NCBI GenBank assembly: GCA_022791755.1
Contig: JAAVZR010000043.1
Coordinates: 124,001-188,000 of the forward strand
Reading direction: 5' to 3'
DNA from: Lachnospiraceae bacterium
Lineage (GTDB): Bacteria > Bacillota > Clostridia > Lachnospirales > Lachnospiraceae
DNA length: 64,000 nucleotides
Part shown: positions 7,964 to 15,566 of the stretch, piece after piece
Layout: every line of letters begins with the position of its first letter
How positions within the stretch are numbered: the first letter of the stretch is position 1
Translations under genes and position numbers: made by a program
The notes under the pieces: model-generated
Told to the model about the DNA's origin: nothing
Databases searched by the model: none
Seen by the model: the letters and a program-made list of their open reading frames with translations, nothing else

Positions 7964-9712
7964 CTACCCCCTGAAACGGTTCAGGCAGGCGTAGACCTCC
8001 TGTATCCTGGGCCTTGCCAGACCGCAGGGCACATAACTGCTGCAAAAAGGCTCCCAGCCCTTTTTATTTAACGTATCGTACACCAGCCGTACGGCCTGGC
8101 TCACAGTCCTCTTACCGTCCAGCGTCTGTTCCAGGCAAAAACGCAGCAGATACGCCAGAGCCGCCGTCTGTTCCGTATCTGTCAGCTGCTCCAGATAGCG
8201 CACACTGATACTCTCTTTATCCAGCGAAAAGGATTCCAGTCCAAAAGTCTTTATTTTCATATGCTCATGACGGCTGCCGGCTGCCTCCCGGCTATCCCGC
8301 TCTCTCATGCCTCTCCCCCGGCCGCCATGGCCCGAAGCGCTGCGGACATAGGCCGGAAGCACCCGCTGGCCGCACAGCCCGTTAAAGGGACGGGGCATAG
8401 GAGGATTTACCGGTCTGTCTTTGCACATAGCCTTTACCCTCTCTGTGATGTCCTTCGCCCGGTAGCAGTCCATTTGCAGGATCCGGTCCGCGATATAAAA
8501 GAACGCGCCGGAGCTGCCGGCCACCATGATCGTGGAGATTCCGGCTTTCTCATACAGGTCCCGCACTCTCTCGATGAAGGGCGTGATCGGCTCCTTATCC
8601 CGGCTGATCACCTGCTGCATGAATTCATCCCGGACCATGAAATTAGTGGCCGAGGTATCCTCATCAATCAGAAACAGGCCGGATCCCGCCTCCATGCTCT
8701 CCACCAGCCCCGCTGCCTGTGAGGTGCTGCCGCTGGCGTCCGCCGTGGTAAAGCGGACCGTATCCTTATGGTTGGGCAGGTCATTGATAAACAGAGAGAT
8801 GTCCACATTGCGGATGCTGCGCCCGTCCTCTGCCCGCAGCTTCACCGCCGTCTCGTCCGTAATCACATATTCCCGGCCGTCTCCGGCCACATGATTATAG
8901 ACCCCGGCCTGCATGGCCTCCAAAAGAGTGGATTTCCCATGATAGCCGCCGCCCACGATCAGCGTAACGCCCGCCTCCACCGCCATGCCGGACAGTTCCC
9001 CCCGGTGCGGAAGCGTCAGCGTGCGCTCCATGGACGCCGGTGAAGAGAAGGGCACACTGTCCTTCATGGGAAGCTCCGAGACACCGCTGACTCTGGGCAG
9101 CACTGCGCCGTTGGCCACAAAGGCCACCCAGCCTCGTTCCCTTAACTGATTGCGGATCTCCTCCTGATCCTCCGCCAGGAATACGGCCCGCTCTGCCTCC
9201 CGCTGGTTGATATTGCGGTAATACAGGCTGTTTTCCACACAGCGGGGCAGAAACTCAAACAGGATCTTCTCCAGCTCTCCGGCATTGATGGTCCGCCCGA
9301 ATGCCGGAAATCCGATCTGAAAACGGGCCGTCACCTTCTGGCCGGTCATCTCGCAGGCACTGCGCTCCAGCACCTCCTGGCCGGGGCGGCTGATGGAAAG
9401 CAGACCGCTCTTGCCGGATCCCTTCGCCTTGAAATTATACTGGCCAAACTGACCGGCCAGCAGTCTGGTCAGATAATCCTGCAAAGCCACACGGGAACAG
9501 TCCCTCTCCAGGTAAGCGGCCGGAAATCCCGCCGCCTGTCCGGATACCTCCACATGCACGCTGGACGGGGAAGCGAAGGGATCGCCCTGTACGTGGTCGA
9601 TCACCAGCGTATACCCCGCAAACTGCCAGGCTCCGGCCAGAGACTTATAGGCCGGATAGCTTTTATGGTCAATCATGCGCAGACTGGCGCGCAGCTCATT
9701 TGATGATTTCAT
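7964..9712 (-). CDS. Predicted ATPase of the ABC class (COG3044 / PF09818 type)
   Basis: A 582-residue soluble protein. The P-loop is GGGYHGKSTLLEAMQAGVYN, followed by EYVITDETAVKLRAEDGR, NDLPN and SGSTSQAAGLVESMEAGS, then the Walker-B-like FLIDEDTSATNFM and the switch region IMVAGSSG. This order matches the uncharacterised stand-alone ABC-class ATPase family, which lacks transporter domains. Its role is not known. The ATG at 9712 follows GGGAGGAGTATAGCC. It lies 30 nt after the DUF896 gene and 33 nt before clpS in one operon. Confidence 0.85.
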   Translation of the reverse strand: MKSSNELRASLRMIDHKSYPAYKSLAGAWQFAGYTLVIDHVQGDPFASPSSVHVEVSGQAAGFPAAYLERDCSRVALQDYLTRLLAGQFGQYNFKAKGSGKSGLLSISRPGQEVLERSACEMTGQKVTARFQIGFPAFGRTINAGELEKILFEFLPRCVENSLYYRNINQREAERAVFLAEDQEEIRNQLRERGWVAFVANGAVLPRVSGVSELPMKDSVPFSSPASMERTLTLPHRGELSGMAVEAGVTLIVGGGYHGKSTLLEAMQAGVYNHVAGDGREYVITDETAVKLRAEDGRSIRNVDISLFINDLPNHKDTVRFTTADASGSTSQAAGLVESMEAGSGLFLIDEDTSATNFMVRDEFMQQVISRDKEPITPFIERVRDLYEKAGISTIMVAGSSGAFFYIADRILQMDCYRAKDITERVKAMCKDRPVNPPMPRPFNGLCGQRVLPAYVRSASGHGGRGRGMRERDSREAAGSRHEHMKIKTFGLESFSLDKESISVRYLEQLTDTEQTAALAYLLRFCLEQTLDGKRTVSQAVRLVYDTLNKKGWEPFCSSYVPCGLARPRIQEVYACLNRFRG

Positions 9713-9742
9713 GGCTATACTCCTCCCTTTTTCCTGGCCGGA

Positions 9743-9973
9743 TCATTCCTCTTTTTCCCGGCGGTGCTTCTCTCCCACATCCTTTAAGTCCGTGATGCTG
9801 CCATCCTTCTCCTGAATGCTGATATTGTCCAGACTGCCCCGAAGATTCCTCCGTATGGCCTGAATATATTCCTGTCGAAGCCTGGCCTGCTCATGGGCCT
9901 CCTCCTCCGAAAGCCCCCCGGACTTTGCCTTATGGTAGAGCTCATTGATTCTCTGAATGTCCTGTTCTGTCAC
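9743..9973 (-). CDS. DUF896 (YnzC/UPF0291) family protein
   Basis: A 76-residue helical protein with the DUF896 pattern: INELYHKAKSGGLSEEEAHE, then QEYIQAIRRNLRGSLDNI. The start codon is GTG at 9973; GAGGAGGAA lies 8 nt upstream and overlaps the end of the patatin gene. Bacillus YnzC relatives are small proteins of uncertain function. A Gly/Asp-rich middle and a charged tail (KHRREKEE) are visible. Confidence 0.9.
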   Translation of the reverse strand: MTEQDIQRINELYHKAKSGGLSEEEAHEQARLRQEYIQAIRRNLRGSLDNISIQEKDGSITDLKDVGEKHRREKEE

Positions 9974-9976
9974 TTT

Positions 9977-10837
9977 TCATTCCTCCTCGATAAATTTCCG
10001 TATCTCCATCCATCTGGACCTGGCTGTGCGGTAGCCGTGGAGATAGAAGGCGTTGAGCTTATCCTTGTTCGTCTCTGCCCGTCTTATGACGGGCATCGTG
10101 GGACGGATCACCAGCACCCGGCCGGTCTTCTCCCTCTCCTGCTTTTCCAGGTATTCCATCAGCCGGTTATAGGCCGCATGGCGCTCGGCCAGCACGCGCA
10201 GAAGCTTCGGATACCTCTTTAGCGCCACACGGTAGATCCGCTGGAAGCGGGCCGAATATTCCTTACGGTATCCGGGATTGCGGGTCAGCACCACGATATT
10301 CTTCCGATGGCCGTTTCTCATGGCATGAAAGAGAGGTACCGCGTCCGCCACTCCGCCGTCACAGTAAGGAATCCCGTCCACCTCCACGATTCTGGTGACT
10401 ACCGGCAGACTGCTGGAAGCCCGCACGACCCGCAGCAGACGCTCCCTGTCCTGCCGCTCGTCCATGTACTCCGCCTTTCCTGTCAGGCAGTTGGTCACGA
10501 CGATATCGCATTTTATAGGAGACTGAAAATACGTGTCAAAATCAAAAGGATATACCTTTCGCGGAAACTCGTCAAACACCATATCCATATCAAAAAGCGT
10601 TCTGTTTTTCAGCGTTTTTCGCACACTGACATATTTTTCCGAAGATACCTTTGGGATCATGCAGTCCCTGGTACGCCCGATCTGCTTCGACACATAGTCG
10701 ATGGCATTGCAGGCTCCGGCCGAAGCTCCGGCCACATAGGGCAGATACAGCCCCTGCTCCATAAAATAATCCAGCACACCGGATGTGAAGACGCCTCTGC
10801 GGGCGCCGCCCTCCAGAATCAATCCTGTCTCAGTCAT
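9977..10837 (-). CDS. Patatin-like phospholipase family protein
   Basis: A 286-residue predicted serine lipid acyl hydrolase with a Ser-Asp dyad. The oxyanion-hole motif GGARRG is at residues 10-15, the nucleophile elbow GASAG puts Ser at 39, and the catalytic Asp is in DGG at 160-162. There is no signal peptide, so it should be cytosolic or peripheral to the membrane. It resembles the YjjU/RssA-like bacterial patatins. AAGGAG precedes the ATG. It sits between a flavoprotein and DUF896 in a dense operon. The substrate is unknown. Confidence 0.9.
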   Translation of the reverse strand: MTETGLILEGGARRGVFTSGVLDYFMEQGLYLPYVAGASAGACNAIDYVSKQIGRTRDCMIPKVSSEKYVSVRKTLKNRTLFDMDMVFDEFPRKVYPFDFDTYFQSPIKCDIVVTNCLTGKAEYMDERQDRERLLRVVRASSSLPVVTRIVEVDGIPYCDGGVADAVPLFHAMRNGHRKNIVVLTRNPGYRKEYSARFQRIYRVALKRYPKLLRVLAERHAAYNRLMEYLEKQEREKTGRVLVIRPTMPVIRRAETNKDKLNAFYLHGYRTARSRWMEIRKFIEEE

Positions 10838-10860
10838 TGTCTTCTCCTTCTCTGCCTCTG

Positions 10861-12468
10861 TCAGTCCGGCCTGGCATAACGGCTCACGATCGTCTCCGCC
10901 ATCTTCAGTCCGTCCACCGCCGCCGAGGTGATACCTCCCGCATAGCCCGCTCCCTCCCCGCAGGGGTACAGCCCCCGGAGAGCAGATTCCATATTTTTAT
11001 CCCTGAGGACACGCACCGGCGATGAAGTCCGGCTCTCCACCCCGGATAAAATCGCATCCTCCCGGTCGAAGCCGCGGACATGGGTTCCAAAAGACAGAAT
11101 CCCTTCTTCGATGGCATCGCCCAGCTCCTGCGGCAGGATCTCCCGCACCGAAGCAAGTCCATACTCTCCCCGGATATCGGGCTTTACCTCTCCCAGTCCG
11201 GTACTGGCCCGGCGGCTCCTGTAATCGCCAAAGAGCTGTACCGGCACCCGGCCGGATGCCTGCTCCCAGGCCCGGCGCTCCAGATTCCTCTGAAACTCCA
11301 TTCCCGCCAGCACCGAATCGCTGTTCTGCCACCTGACAAAGTCCTGCGGCTGCACGGTCACCACCACGGCGCTGTTGGCATTGCGCCCGTCCCTGGCATG
11401 GGCGCTCATCCCGTTGACTGCCAGAAGACCCTTCTCTGAGGAAGCGTTTACCACGCTTCCCCCCGGACACATGCAAAAGGAATATACGCCGCGGCCGAAA
11501 GACGTCTGCGCCGTCACCTTGTAGGACGCCGCCGGCAGTACCTTTCCTCCGCTCCCGTACTGGCTCTCCTGGATCATAGCCTGGGGATGCTCGATACGAA
11601 AACCCACGGCAAAAGCCTTTGCCTCCAGAGGCGCCGGGTATTTCGTCAGCATTCCGAACACGTCACGGGCGCTGTGCCCCACCGCCAGGATGCATACCTC
11701 CGTCTCCAGCAGAACCTTTTTTCCCTTCTCCTCACAGATAAGCCCGCAGAGCCGCCCTTTTCCAAGCTCCAGATCCGTCAGCCGGCAGCCGAAGCGAATC
11801 TCGCCCCCGGCCTCTAAAATCCTGCCTCTGAGCGTCCGGACCACCTGCCGCAGGCAGTCGGTCCCGATATGGGGCCGGCTGTCATAGAGGATCTCCGGAT
11901 CCGCCCCGCACTCCACAAAGGTCTCCAGAACACGGCGGATCCGCCCTGCCGGGTCCTTCACCATCGTGTTCAGCTTCCCGTCGGAAAAGGTGCCTGCGCC
12001 CCCCTCGCCGAACTGAACGTTCGATTCCGGATTCAGCGGACCTCCCTGCCAGAAAGACTCCACATCCCTCTGCCTGGTGTCCACATCCTGCCCTCTCTCC
12101 AGAATCAGAGGACGATAACCATGCCTGGCCAGCTCCCAGGCCGCAAACAGCCCGGCCGGGCCGGCTCCCACGATCACCGGGCGAAACCTGAGACGCTCTG
12201 TCCCCCCGTCCGGAAAGCAGTACCGTACCCGGGGCGCCTCAGTCACTCCTCTTCTGCCATGACGCCGGATCAGCTCCCGCTCATTCTGTGCTTCCACATC
12301 CAGACAGTAGACATACATAAGCTCCGTTTTTTTCCTGGCGTCGATGGAACGTCTGCGGATATGTACCCGGAGAATCTCCTTCACGGATACCCGCAGATAA
12401 TCCGCCGCCACCTCTTCTATGGAACGTGTATCCCCCACCGGGCGCTTACACTGTGCAATCCGTATCAT
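10861..12468 (-). CDS. FAD-dependent dehydrogenase-like protein (COG2509 type)
   Basis: A 535-residue flavoprotein. An N-terminal region of about 95 residues ends in VRYCFPDG, then the dinucleotide fold begins with VIVGAGPAGLFAAWELARHG and ERGQDV. SNVQFGEGGAGTFSDGKLN and the C-terminal YPCGEGAGYAGGITSAAVDG are hallmarks of this uncharacterised FAD family. Its ATG overlaps the TGA of the preceding flavoprotein gene (ATGA at 12465-12468). No catalytic role is established for the family. Confidence 0.88.
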   Translation of the reverse strand: MIRIAQCKRPVGDTRSIEEVAADYLRVSVKEILRVHIRRRSIDARKKTELMYVYCLDVEAQNERELIRRHGRRGVTEAPRVRYCFPDGGTERLRFRPVIVGAGPAGLFAAWELARHGYRPLILERGQDVDTRQRDVESFWQGGPLNPESNVQFGEGGAGTFSDGKLNTMVKDPAGRIRRVLETFVECGADPEILYDSRPHIGTDCLRQVVRTLRGRILEAGGEIRFGCRLTDLELGKGRLCGLICEEKGKKVLLETEVCILAVGHSARDVFGMLTKYPAPLEAKAFAVGFRIEHPQAMIQESQYGSGGKVLPAASYKVTAQTSFGRGVYSFCMCPGGSVVNASSEKGLLAVNGMSAHARDGRNANSAVVVTVQPQDFVRWQNSDSVLAGMEFQRNLERRAWEQASGRVPVQLFGDYRSRRASTGLGEVKPDIRGEYGLASVREILPQELGDAIEEGILSFGTHVRGFDREDAILSGVESRTSSPVRVLRDKNMESALRGLYPCGEGAGYAGGITSAAVDGLKMAETIVSRYARPD

Positions 12469-13736
12469 AAGCTTCCTTTCTTCGCACCTTTTCCTCCGCT
12501 CTCAAAGACCGCCGCTTCCCCGGCTGCCAGACCGCTGGCCCAGGCCCAATGCAGGTTGTAGCCGCCGCAGATTCCGTCCACATCCAGAAGCTCTCCGGCC
12601 AGGTACAGGCCCGGACACCGGTCCGATTCCATGGTATCCGGCCGGATTTCCCTCATATCCACACCGCCTGCCGTCACCTGAGCCCTGTCAAAGCCCAGAT
12701 ATCCGCTCACAGGCACGCAAAAATCCACTATTATTCTATGAAGCCGTCTGCACTCCTGTGACGAAAGAGCCGCCACAGAAATCTCCTGCTTCAGCCCCGC
12801 CTCCTTCAAGAGCTCGCACCACAGCTTTCTGTGAAACAATCCGATGCCCCACTCTCCCAGTGTCTTATGACTCAGAAGCTCCTGCCGCCGTTTTAACAGC
12901 CCGGACGCCTCCTGTTCCGTGAGACCGGGCAGGAAATTAATATGTATCTCCGGATACATTCCTCTCTCCCATGCCTGCACCGCCTGATGGCTGAGCTGAA
13001 AGACCACGATTCCGGATAACCCGTTTTCCGTCAGTTGCAGCTCCCCGGTATCCCGGCCCATGGTCTTTCCCCTGACCACCAGGCTCAGTCCGGCCCGCAC
13101 GCGGATTCCTGCCAGGCTCCTAAAGCGTTTCGGATCCCCCTTCAGCCCTGTCAGCGCCGGAAAAGGCGGCTCGATCCGATGACCCAGGCTGCGGGCCAGC
13201 TCATAGCCGCTGCCGTCGGAGCCGGTAAAGGGAGCCGCCTTTCCGCCGCAGGCCAAAATCAGCCGTTGAAAGCGGCAGCTTTCCGCCTCCCCCTCCCTGC
13301 GCAGTTCCACGCAAAATCCGCCTGCCTCCGCCCGGATTTCACAGACTGTCACACCGCAGCGAATCTCTACCGAAAGCCGCCCGCATTCCGCCCGCAGGCA
13401 GTCTAACACCGCCGACGCCTGCCCCGACGCCGGATAATAATATCCGTCCCGCTCCAGAGGCTCCACACCGATTTCCCTGAAAAACTCCAGGATCCGCTCT
13501 GTGGGGTAGCGCTTTAGCAAAATCTCCACTGCCTTCCGGCTGCCTGAGAAATAGTGCTCCCCCCGGATATCCCGGTGGGTGTAATTACACCGGCCATTGC
13601 CGGTGGACAGGATCTTCTTTCCCACCCGGTCCATGTGCTCCAGAATCGTGACCCTGGCTCCCCTTCTCGCAGCAGACACAGCCGCCGCCAGCCCTGCGGC
13701 GCCTCCGCCGATGATACCTACCCTTATTGCCGCCAT
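12465..13736 (-). CDS. HI0933/BaiN-type NAD(P)/FAD-dependent oxidoreductase
   Basis: A flavoprotein of 423 residues of the YhiN/HI0933 family, which includes BaiN and proteins named aminoacetone-oxidase-like. It begins VGIIGGGAAGLAAAVSAARRG and has the family signature KKILSTGNGRCNYTH near residue 50. It ends with GGYNLHWAWASGLAAGEAA. A longer frame adds 14 residues, but GGAGGGCTCC directly precedes the ATG at 13736, so that start is used. It is the first gene of the operon running to clpA, and its promoter is at 13813-13841. The substrate is unproven; a bile-acid reductase role is possible only by family membership. Confidence 0.88.
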   Translation of the reverse strand: MAAIRVGIIGGGAAGLAAAVSAARRGARVTILEHMDRVGKKILSTGNGRCNYTHRDIRGEHYFSGSRKAVEILLKRYPTERILEFFREIGVEPLERDGYYYPASGQASAVLDCLRAECGRLSVEIRCGVTVCEIRAEAGGFCVELRREGEAESCRFQRLILACGGKAAPFTGSDGSGYELARSLGHRIEPPFPALTGLKGDPKRFRSLAGIRVRAGLSLVVRGKTMGRDTGELQLTENGLSGIVVFQLSHQAVQAWERGMYPEIHINFLPGLTEQEASGLLKRRQELLSHKTLGEWGIGLFHRKLWCELLKEAGLKQEISVAALSSQECRRLHRIIVDFCVPVSGYLGFDRAQVTAGGVDMREIRPDTMESDRCPGLYLAGELLDVDGICGGYNLHWAWASGLAAGEAAVFESGGKGAKKGSL

Positions 13737-13812
13737 GGAGCCCTCCTTTCTCCTTCGCCGCTTCTGTTTCGACGGCATCCCGAATCCTTTACTCCCATCG
13801 GCCCGTTCATTT

Positions 13813-13841
13813 ATTATACCTTATCGGACGAAGTCCGTCTA
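13813..13841 (-). promoter_or_regulatory. Sigma-A promoter of the seven-gene clp/flavoprotein operon, with a palindromic spacer
   Basis: Minus strand TAGACG (13841-13836), 17-nt spacer, TATAAT (13818-13813). The spacer contains the perfect palindrome CGGACTTCGTCCG (13837-13825), which overlaps the -35 box and would be a natural operator or hairpin. Related palindromes occur at 17338, 29244 and 29308. Confidence 0.7.
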
Positions 13842-13878
13842 CCCCTGCAAAGGGGCAAAATTGGGAAGGGCTGTTTGC

Positions 13879-14053
13879 AGGGGGAGGGGGAGAGGGGGAG
13901 AGGGACGCCCGGTTCCTGAGGGGATTCCCCGCCGGACGCGCTCCCGCTCCGTGCAGGAGGCAGCGGCTCTAAGTTCGCGCTTTGCTGCCGCTCGCGCTCA
14001 CTAAGTGCCGGCGTCCTGCAAGGGTCCGGCCGGGAATCCCCTCAGAAACCGGG
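13879..14053 (+). repeat. Structured repeat, copy A: purine tract plus 146-nt hairpin element
   Basis: A GGGGGAGAG-type purine tract (13879-13905) and GACGCC lead into a 30-nt left arm (13908-13937), an 86-nt core (13938-14023) and a 30-nt right arm (14024-14053). The arms are complementary at 28 of 30 positions. The core contains GCAGGAGGCAGCGG and CCGGCGTCCTGC, which form an inner stem. Copy B, inverted at 14360-14505, has the same lengths and a core identical at 77 of 86 positions but completely different arms. Confidence 0.85.
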
Positions 14054-14359
14054 CTGTTTCTTCGCCTAATCCCCCGTACCCTGCAAGGGGCAGCCTGCGG
14101 TGGGTCTGCGGGTTTTTATTTGTTGCCTGTCGGGACGCCTCTTGTCTGTGTCCGTTCGGGAGTAGCCGCTTTATGGTATCCGGCATGATAGACATATGAA
14201 AAAGCCGATGTGATTGCCATGAAAGGTGTTTATTGTATGTTGACTCCGTTGTTCATTGCAGGGAAAAGCAAGTAAGCAGACGTTATGAATCCGGACGGCG
14301 ACGGCGGGATTTGGGATTTAAGGTTTTGCTGTTTGGAGTGGAGACGCGGCAGGTCACAG
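14054..14359. other. Spacer between the two structured repeats, no gene seen
   Basis: These 306 nt lie between the two copies. No reading frame has a ribosome site or protein-like composition. A run GGTTTTTATTTG after imperfect CTGCGG repeats near 14090-14120 is weakly terminator-like. I see nothing else that can be named. Confidence 0.5.
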
Positions 14360-14536
14360 CCAGGGGCCATAGGGATATCCTGGCCGGGCCTTTGCAGGAC
14401 GCCGGTTCTTAGTGAGCGGGAGCGGCAGCGAAGCGCGAACTTAGAACCGCTGCCTCCTGCACAGAGCGAGAGCGTGCCCGGCCAGGATATCCCTATGGCC
14501 CCTGGCGTCCCTCCCCCTCTCCCTCTCCCTCTCCCA
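14360..14536 (-). repeat. Structured repeat, copy B (inverted)
   Basis: Read on the minus strand: a GGGAGA-type purine tract (14536-14508), then an arm (14505-14476), an 86-nt core (14475-14390) and an arm (14389-14360). The two 30-nt arms are perfectly complementary. Relative to copy A the inner stem shows a compensatory C-G to T-A change at core positions 30 and 70. The purine tract reaches to within about 24 nt of the stop codon of the BofC-like gene. Confidence 0.85.
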
Positions 14537-14560
14537 CCCCAACCTCAAATCCCATCCCCC

Positions 14561-15367
14561 TCAGCTACTATAGCTCTCCAGAAAATCATAATAGTCTGTC
14601 AGCGTCTTCATAAAAATCCCTCTGGTCAGCATGGCCTGCTGCTCCAGCGGAAAATCTCCCAGGGGAATCTGCGTGTATTCGTAGACGTCGGTCCTGTCTC
14701 CCGTATATGCTGTCAGATATCCGGACTCTGCGATCAGAAAGAGGGCATAGTCTATTGTCTTCTCGGATACGGTTTTTCGAATCGTAAAGTTTTGTCTGGA
14801 GAAGGATACCAGATCGTAATGGACTTCGCTGTCCTGGAGCCTTTTATTTTCCTGTTCTGCCAGCTGAATCAGATATTCGGAAAGCTCTTCATGATTCAGG
14901 CCGTACATGGCGGAGGGGATCGTGGTCTCCTCTTGCATCATGCTGGCCGTGCGGGCGTCGTAGGTCTCCAGGGTATAACTCATCCGAGGTGTGATATAAA
15001 CCTCCCGCATATCGTCCACCGGCAGAACCTGGTCGCTGTCTTCTCCGGCATGGTCTGTCACGGCGTCTGCTATGCCTGTCACGTCTGTCCCTGTGCCGGA
15101 TGCCTGGCTCTCGCCGCCCGGATTATTTTCTCTCTGGGTTTGTCTTCTGTCCGGAATGCTTTCATCCTGCTCTGTCCGGTCTCTGCCGCTTCCTCCCAGG
15201 ATATCATAGCCGGTTTCTTCCAGTACATGGGGGGCTGACGGCTCTGCTTCCTTCTCTGTGGACAGACGGTAACTCATGATATAAGCTGCTGTCACGATTC
15301 CGAACATCGCGGACGCTGAAATCATGAGCGCCATATAGCTTCTTCTTTTCTTCTTTCTCCTCTTCAT
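14561..15367 (-). CDS. Membrane-anchored protein with BofC-like C-terminal domain
   Basis: A 268-residue protein with a basic N-terminus (MKRRKKKRRSYM), one membrane helix near residues 12-32 and a long acidic, low-complexity linker to about residue 110. The C-terminal part resembles the BofC C-terminal domain (FLIAESGYLTAYTGDRTDVY, then EYTQIPLGDFP). BofC in Bacillus is a forespore regulator of SpoIVB signalling, so a sporulation link is plausible but unproven here. AGGTGATCAGGAG precedes the ATG. It lies downstream of the SpoVB-like gene, separated by a terminator, so it should have its own promoter, which I could not identify. Confidence 0.6.
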   Translation of the reverse strand: MKRRKKKRRSYMALMISASAMFGIVTAAYIMSYRLSTEKEAEPSAPHVLEETGYDILGGSGRDRTEQDESIPDRRQTQRENNPGGESQASGTGTDVTGIADAVTDHAGEDSDQVLPVDDMREVYITPRMSYTLETYDARTASMMQEETTIPSAMYGLNHEELSEYLIQLAEQENKRLQDSEVHYDLVSFSRQNFTIRKTVSEKTIDYALFLIAESGYLTAYTGDRTDVYEYTQIPLGDFPLEQQAMLTRGIFMKTLTDYYDFLESYSS

Positions 15368-15491
15368 CTCCTGATCACCTCTATCTGCCGATGCGTTTTA
15401 AAAATCCCCGGCCTTATACCTCTTTCTCTGCGCTCCGGGCTACTGCTCCTTTGACCTGCATTCACAAGTGCAGCGCCTGTTCGGCTTTACG

Positions 15492-15522
15492 AAAAAAGGA
15501 ATGGGGATATTTTCCTCATTCC
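15492..15522 (-). terminator. Intrinsic terminator after the SpoVB-like gene
   Basis: Minus strand: a stem pairing GGAATGAGGA with CCCATTCC, immediately followed by six T, 45 nt beyond the stop codon at 15567. Confidence 0.85.
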
Positions 15523-15566
15523 TAGTATGAACCGGATATTATTTTTTAATCATGGAGACAGGAATT

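Noticed and set aside
13879..14536. Inverted repeats considered as IS ends
   Set aside because: The 306 nt between the two copies hold no transposase or other gene, and the copies are complete elements in themselves.
14285..15238. Plus-strand 317-codon open frame
   Set aside because: It is antisense to the BofC-like gene, has no ribosome site, and runs through structured repeat copy B.
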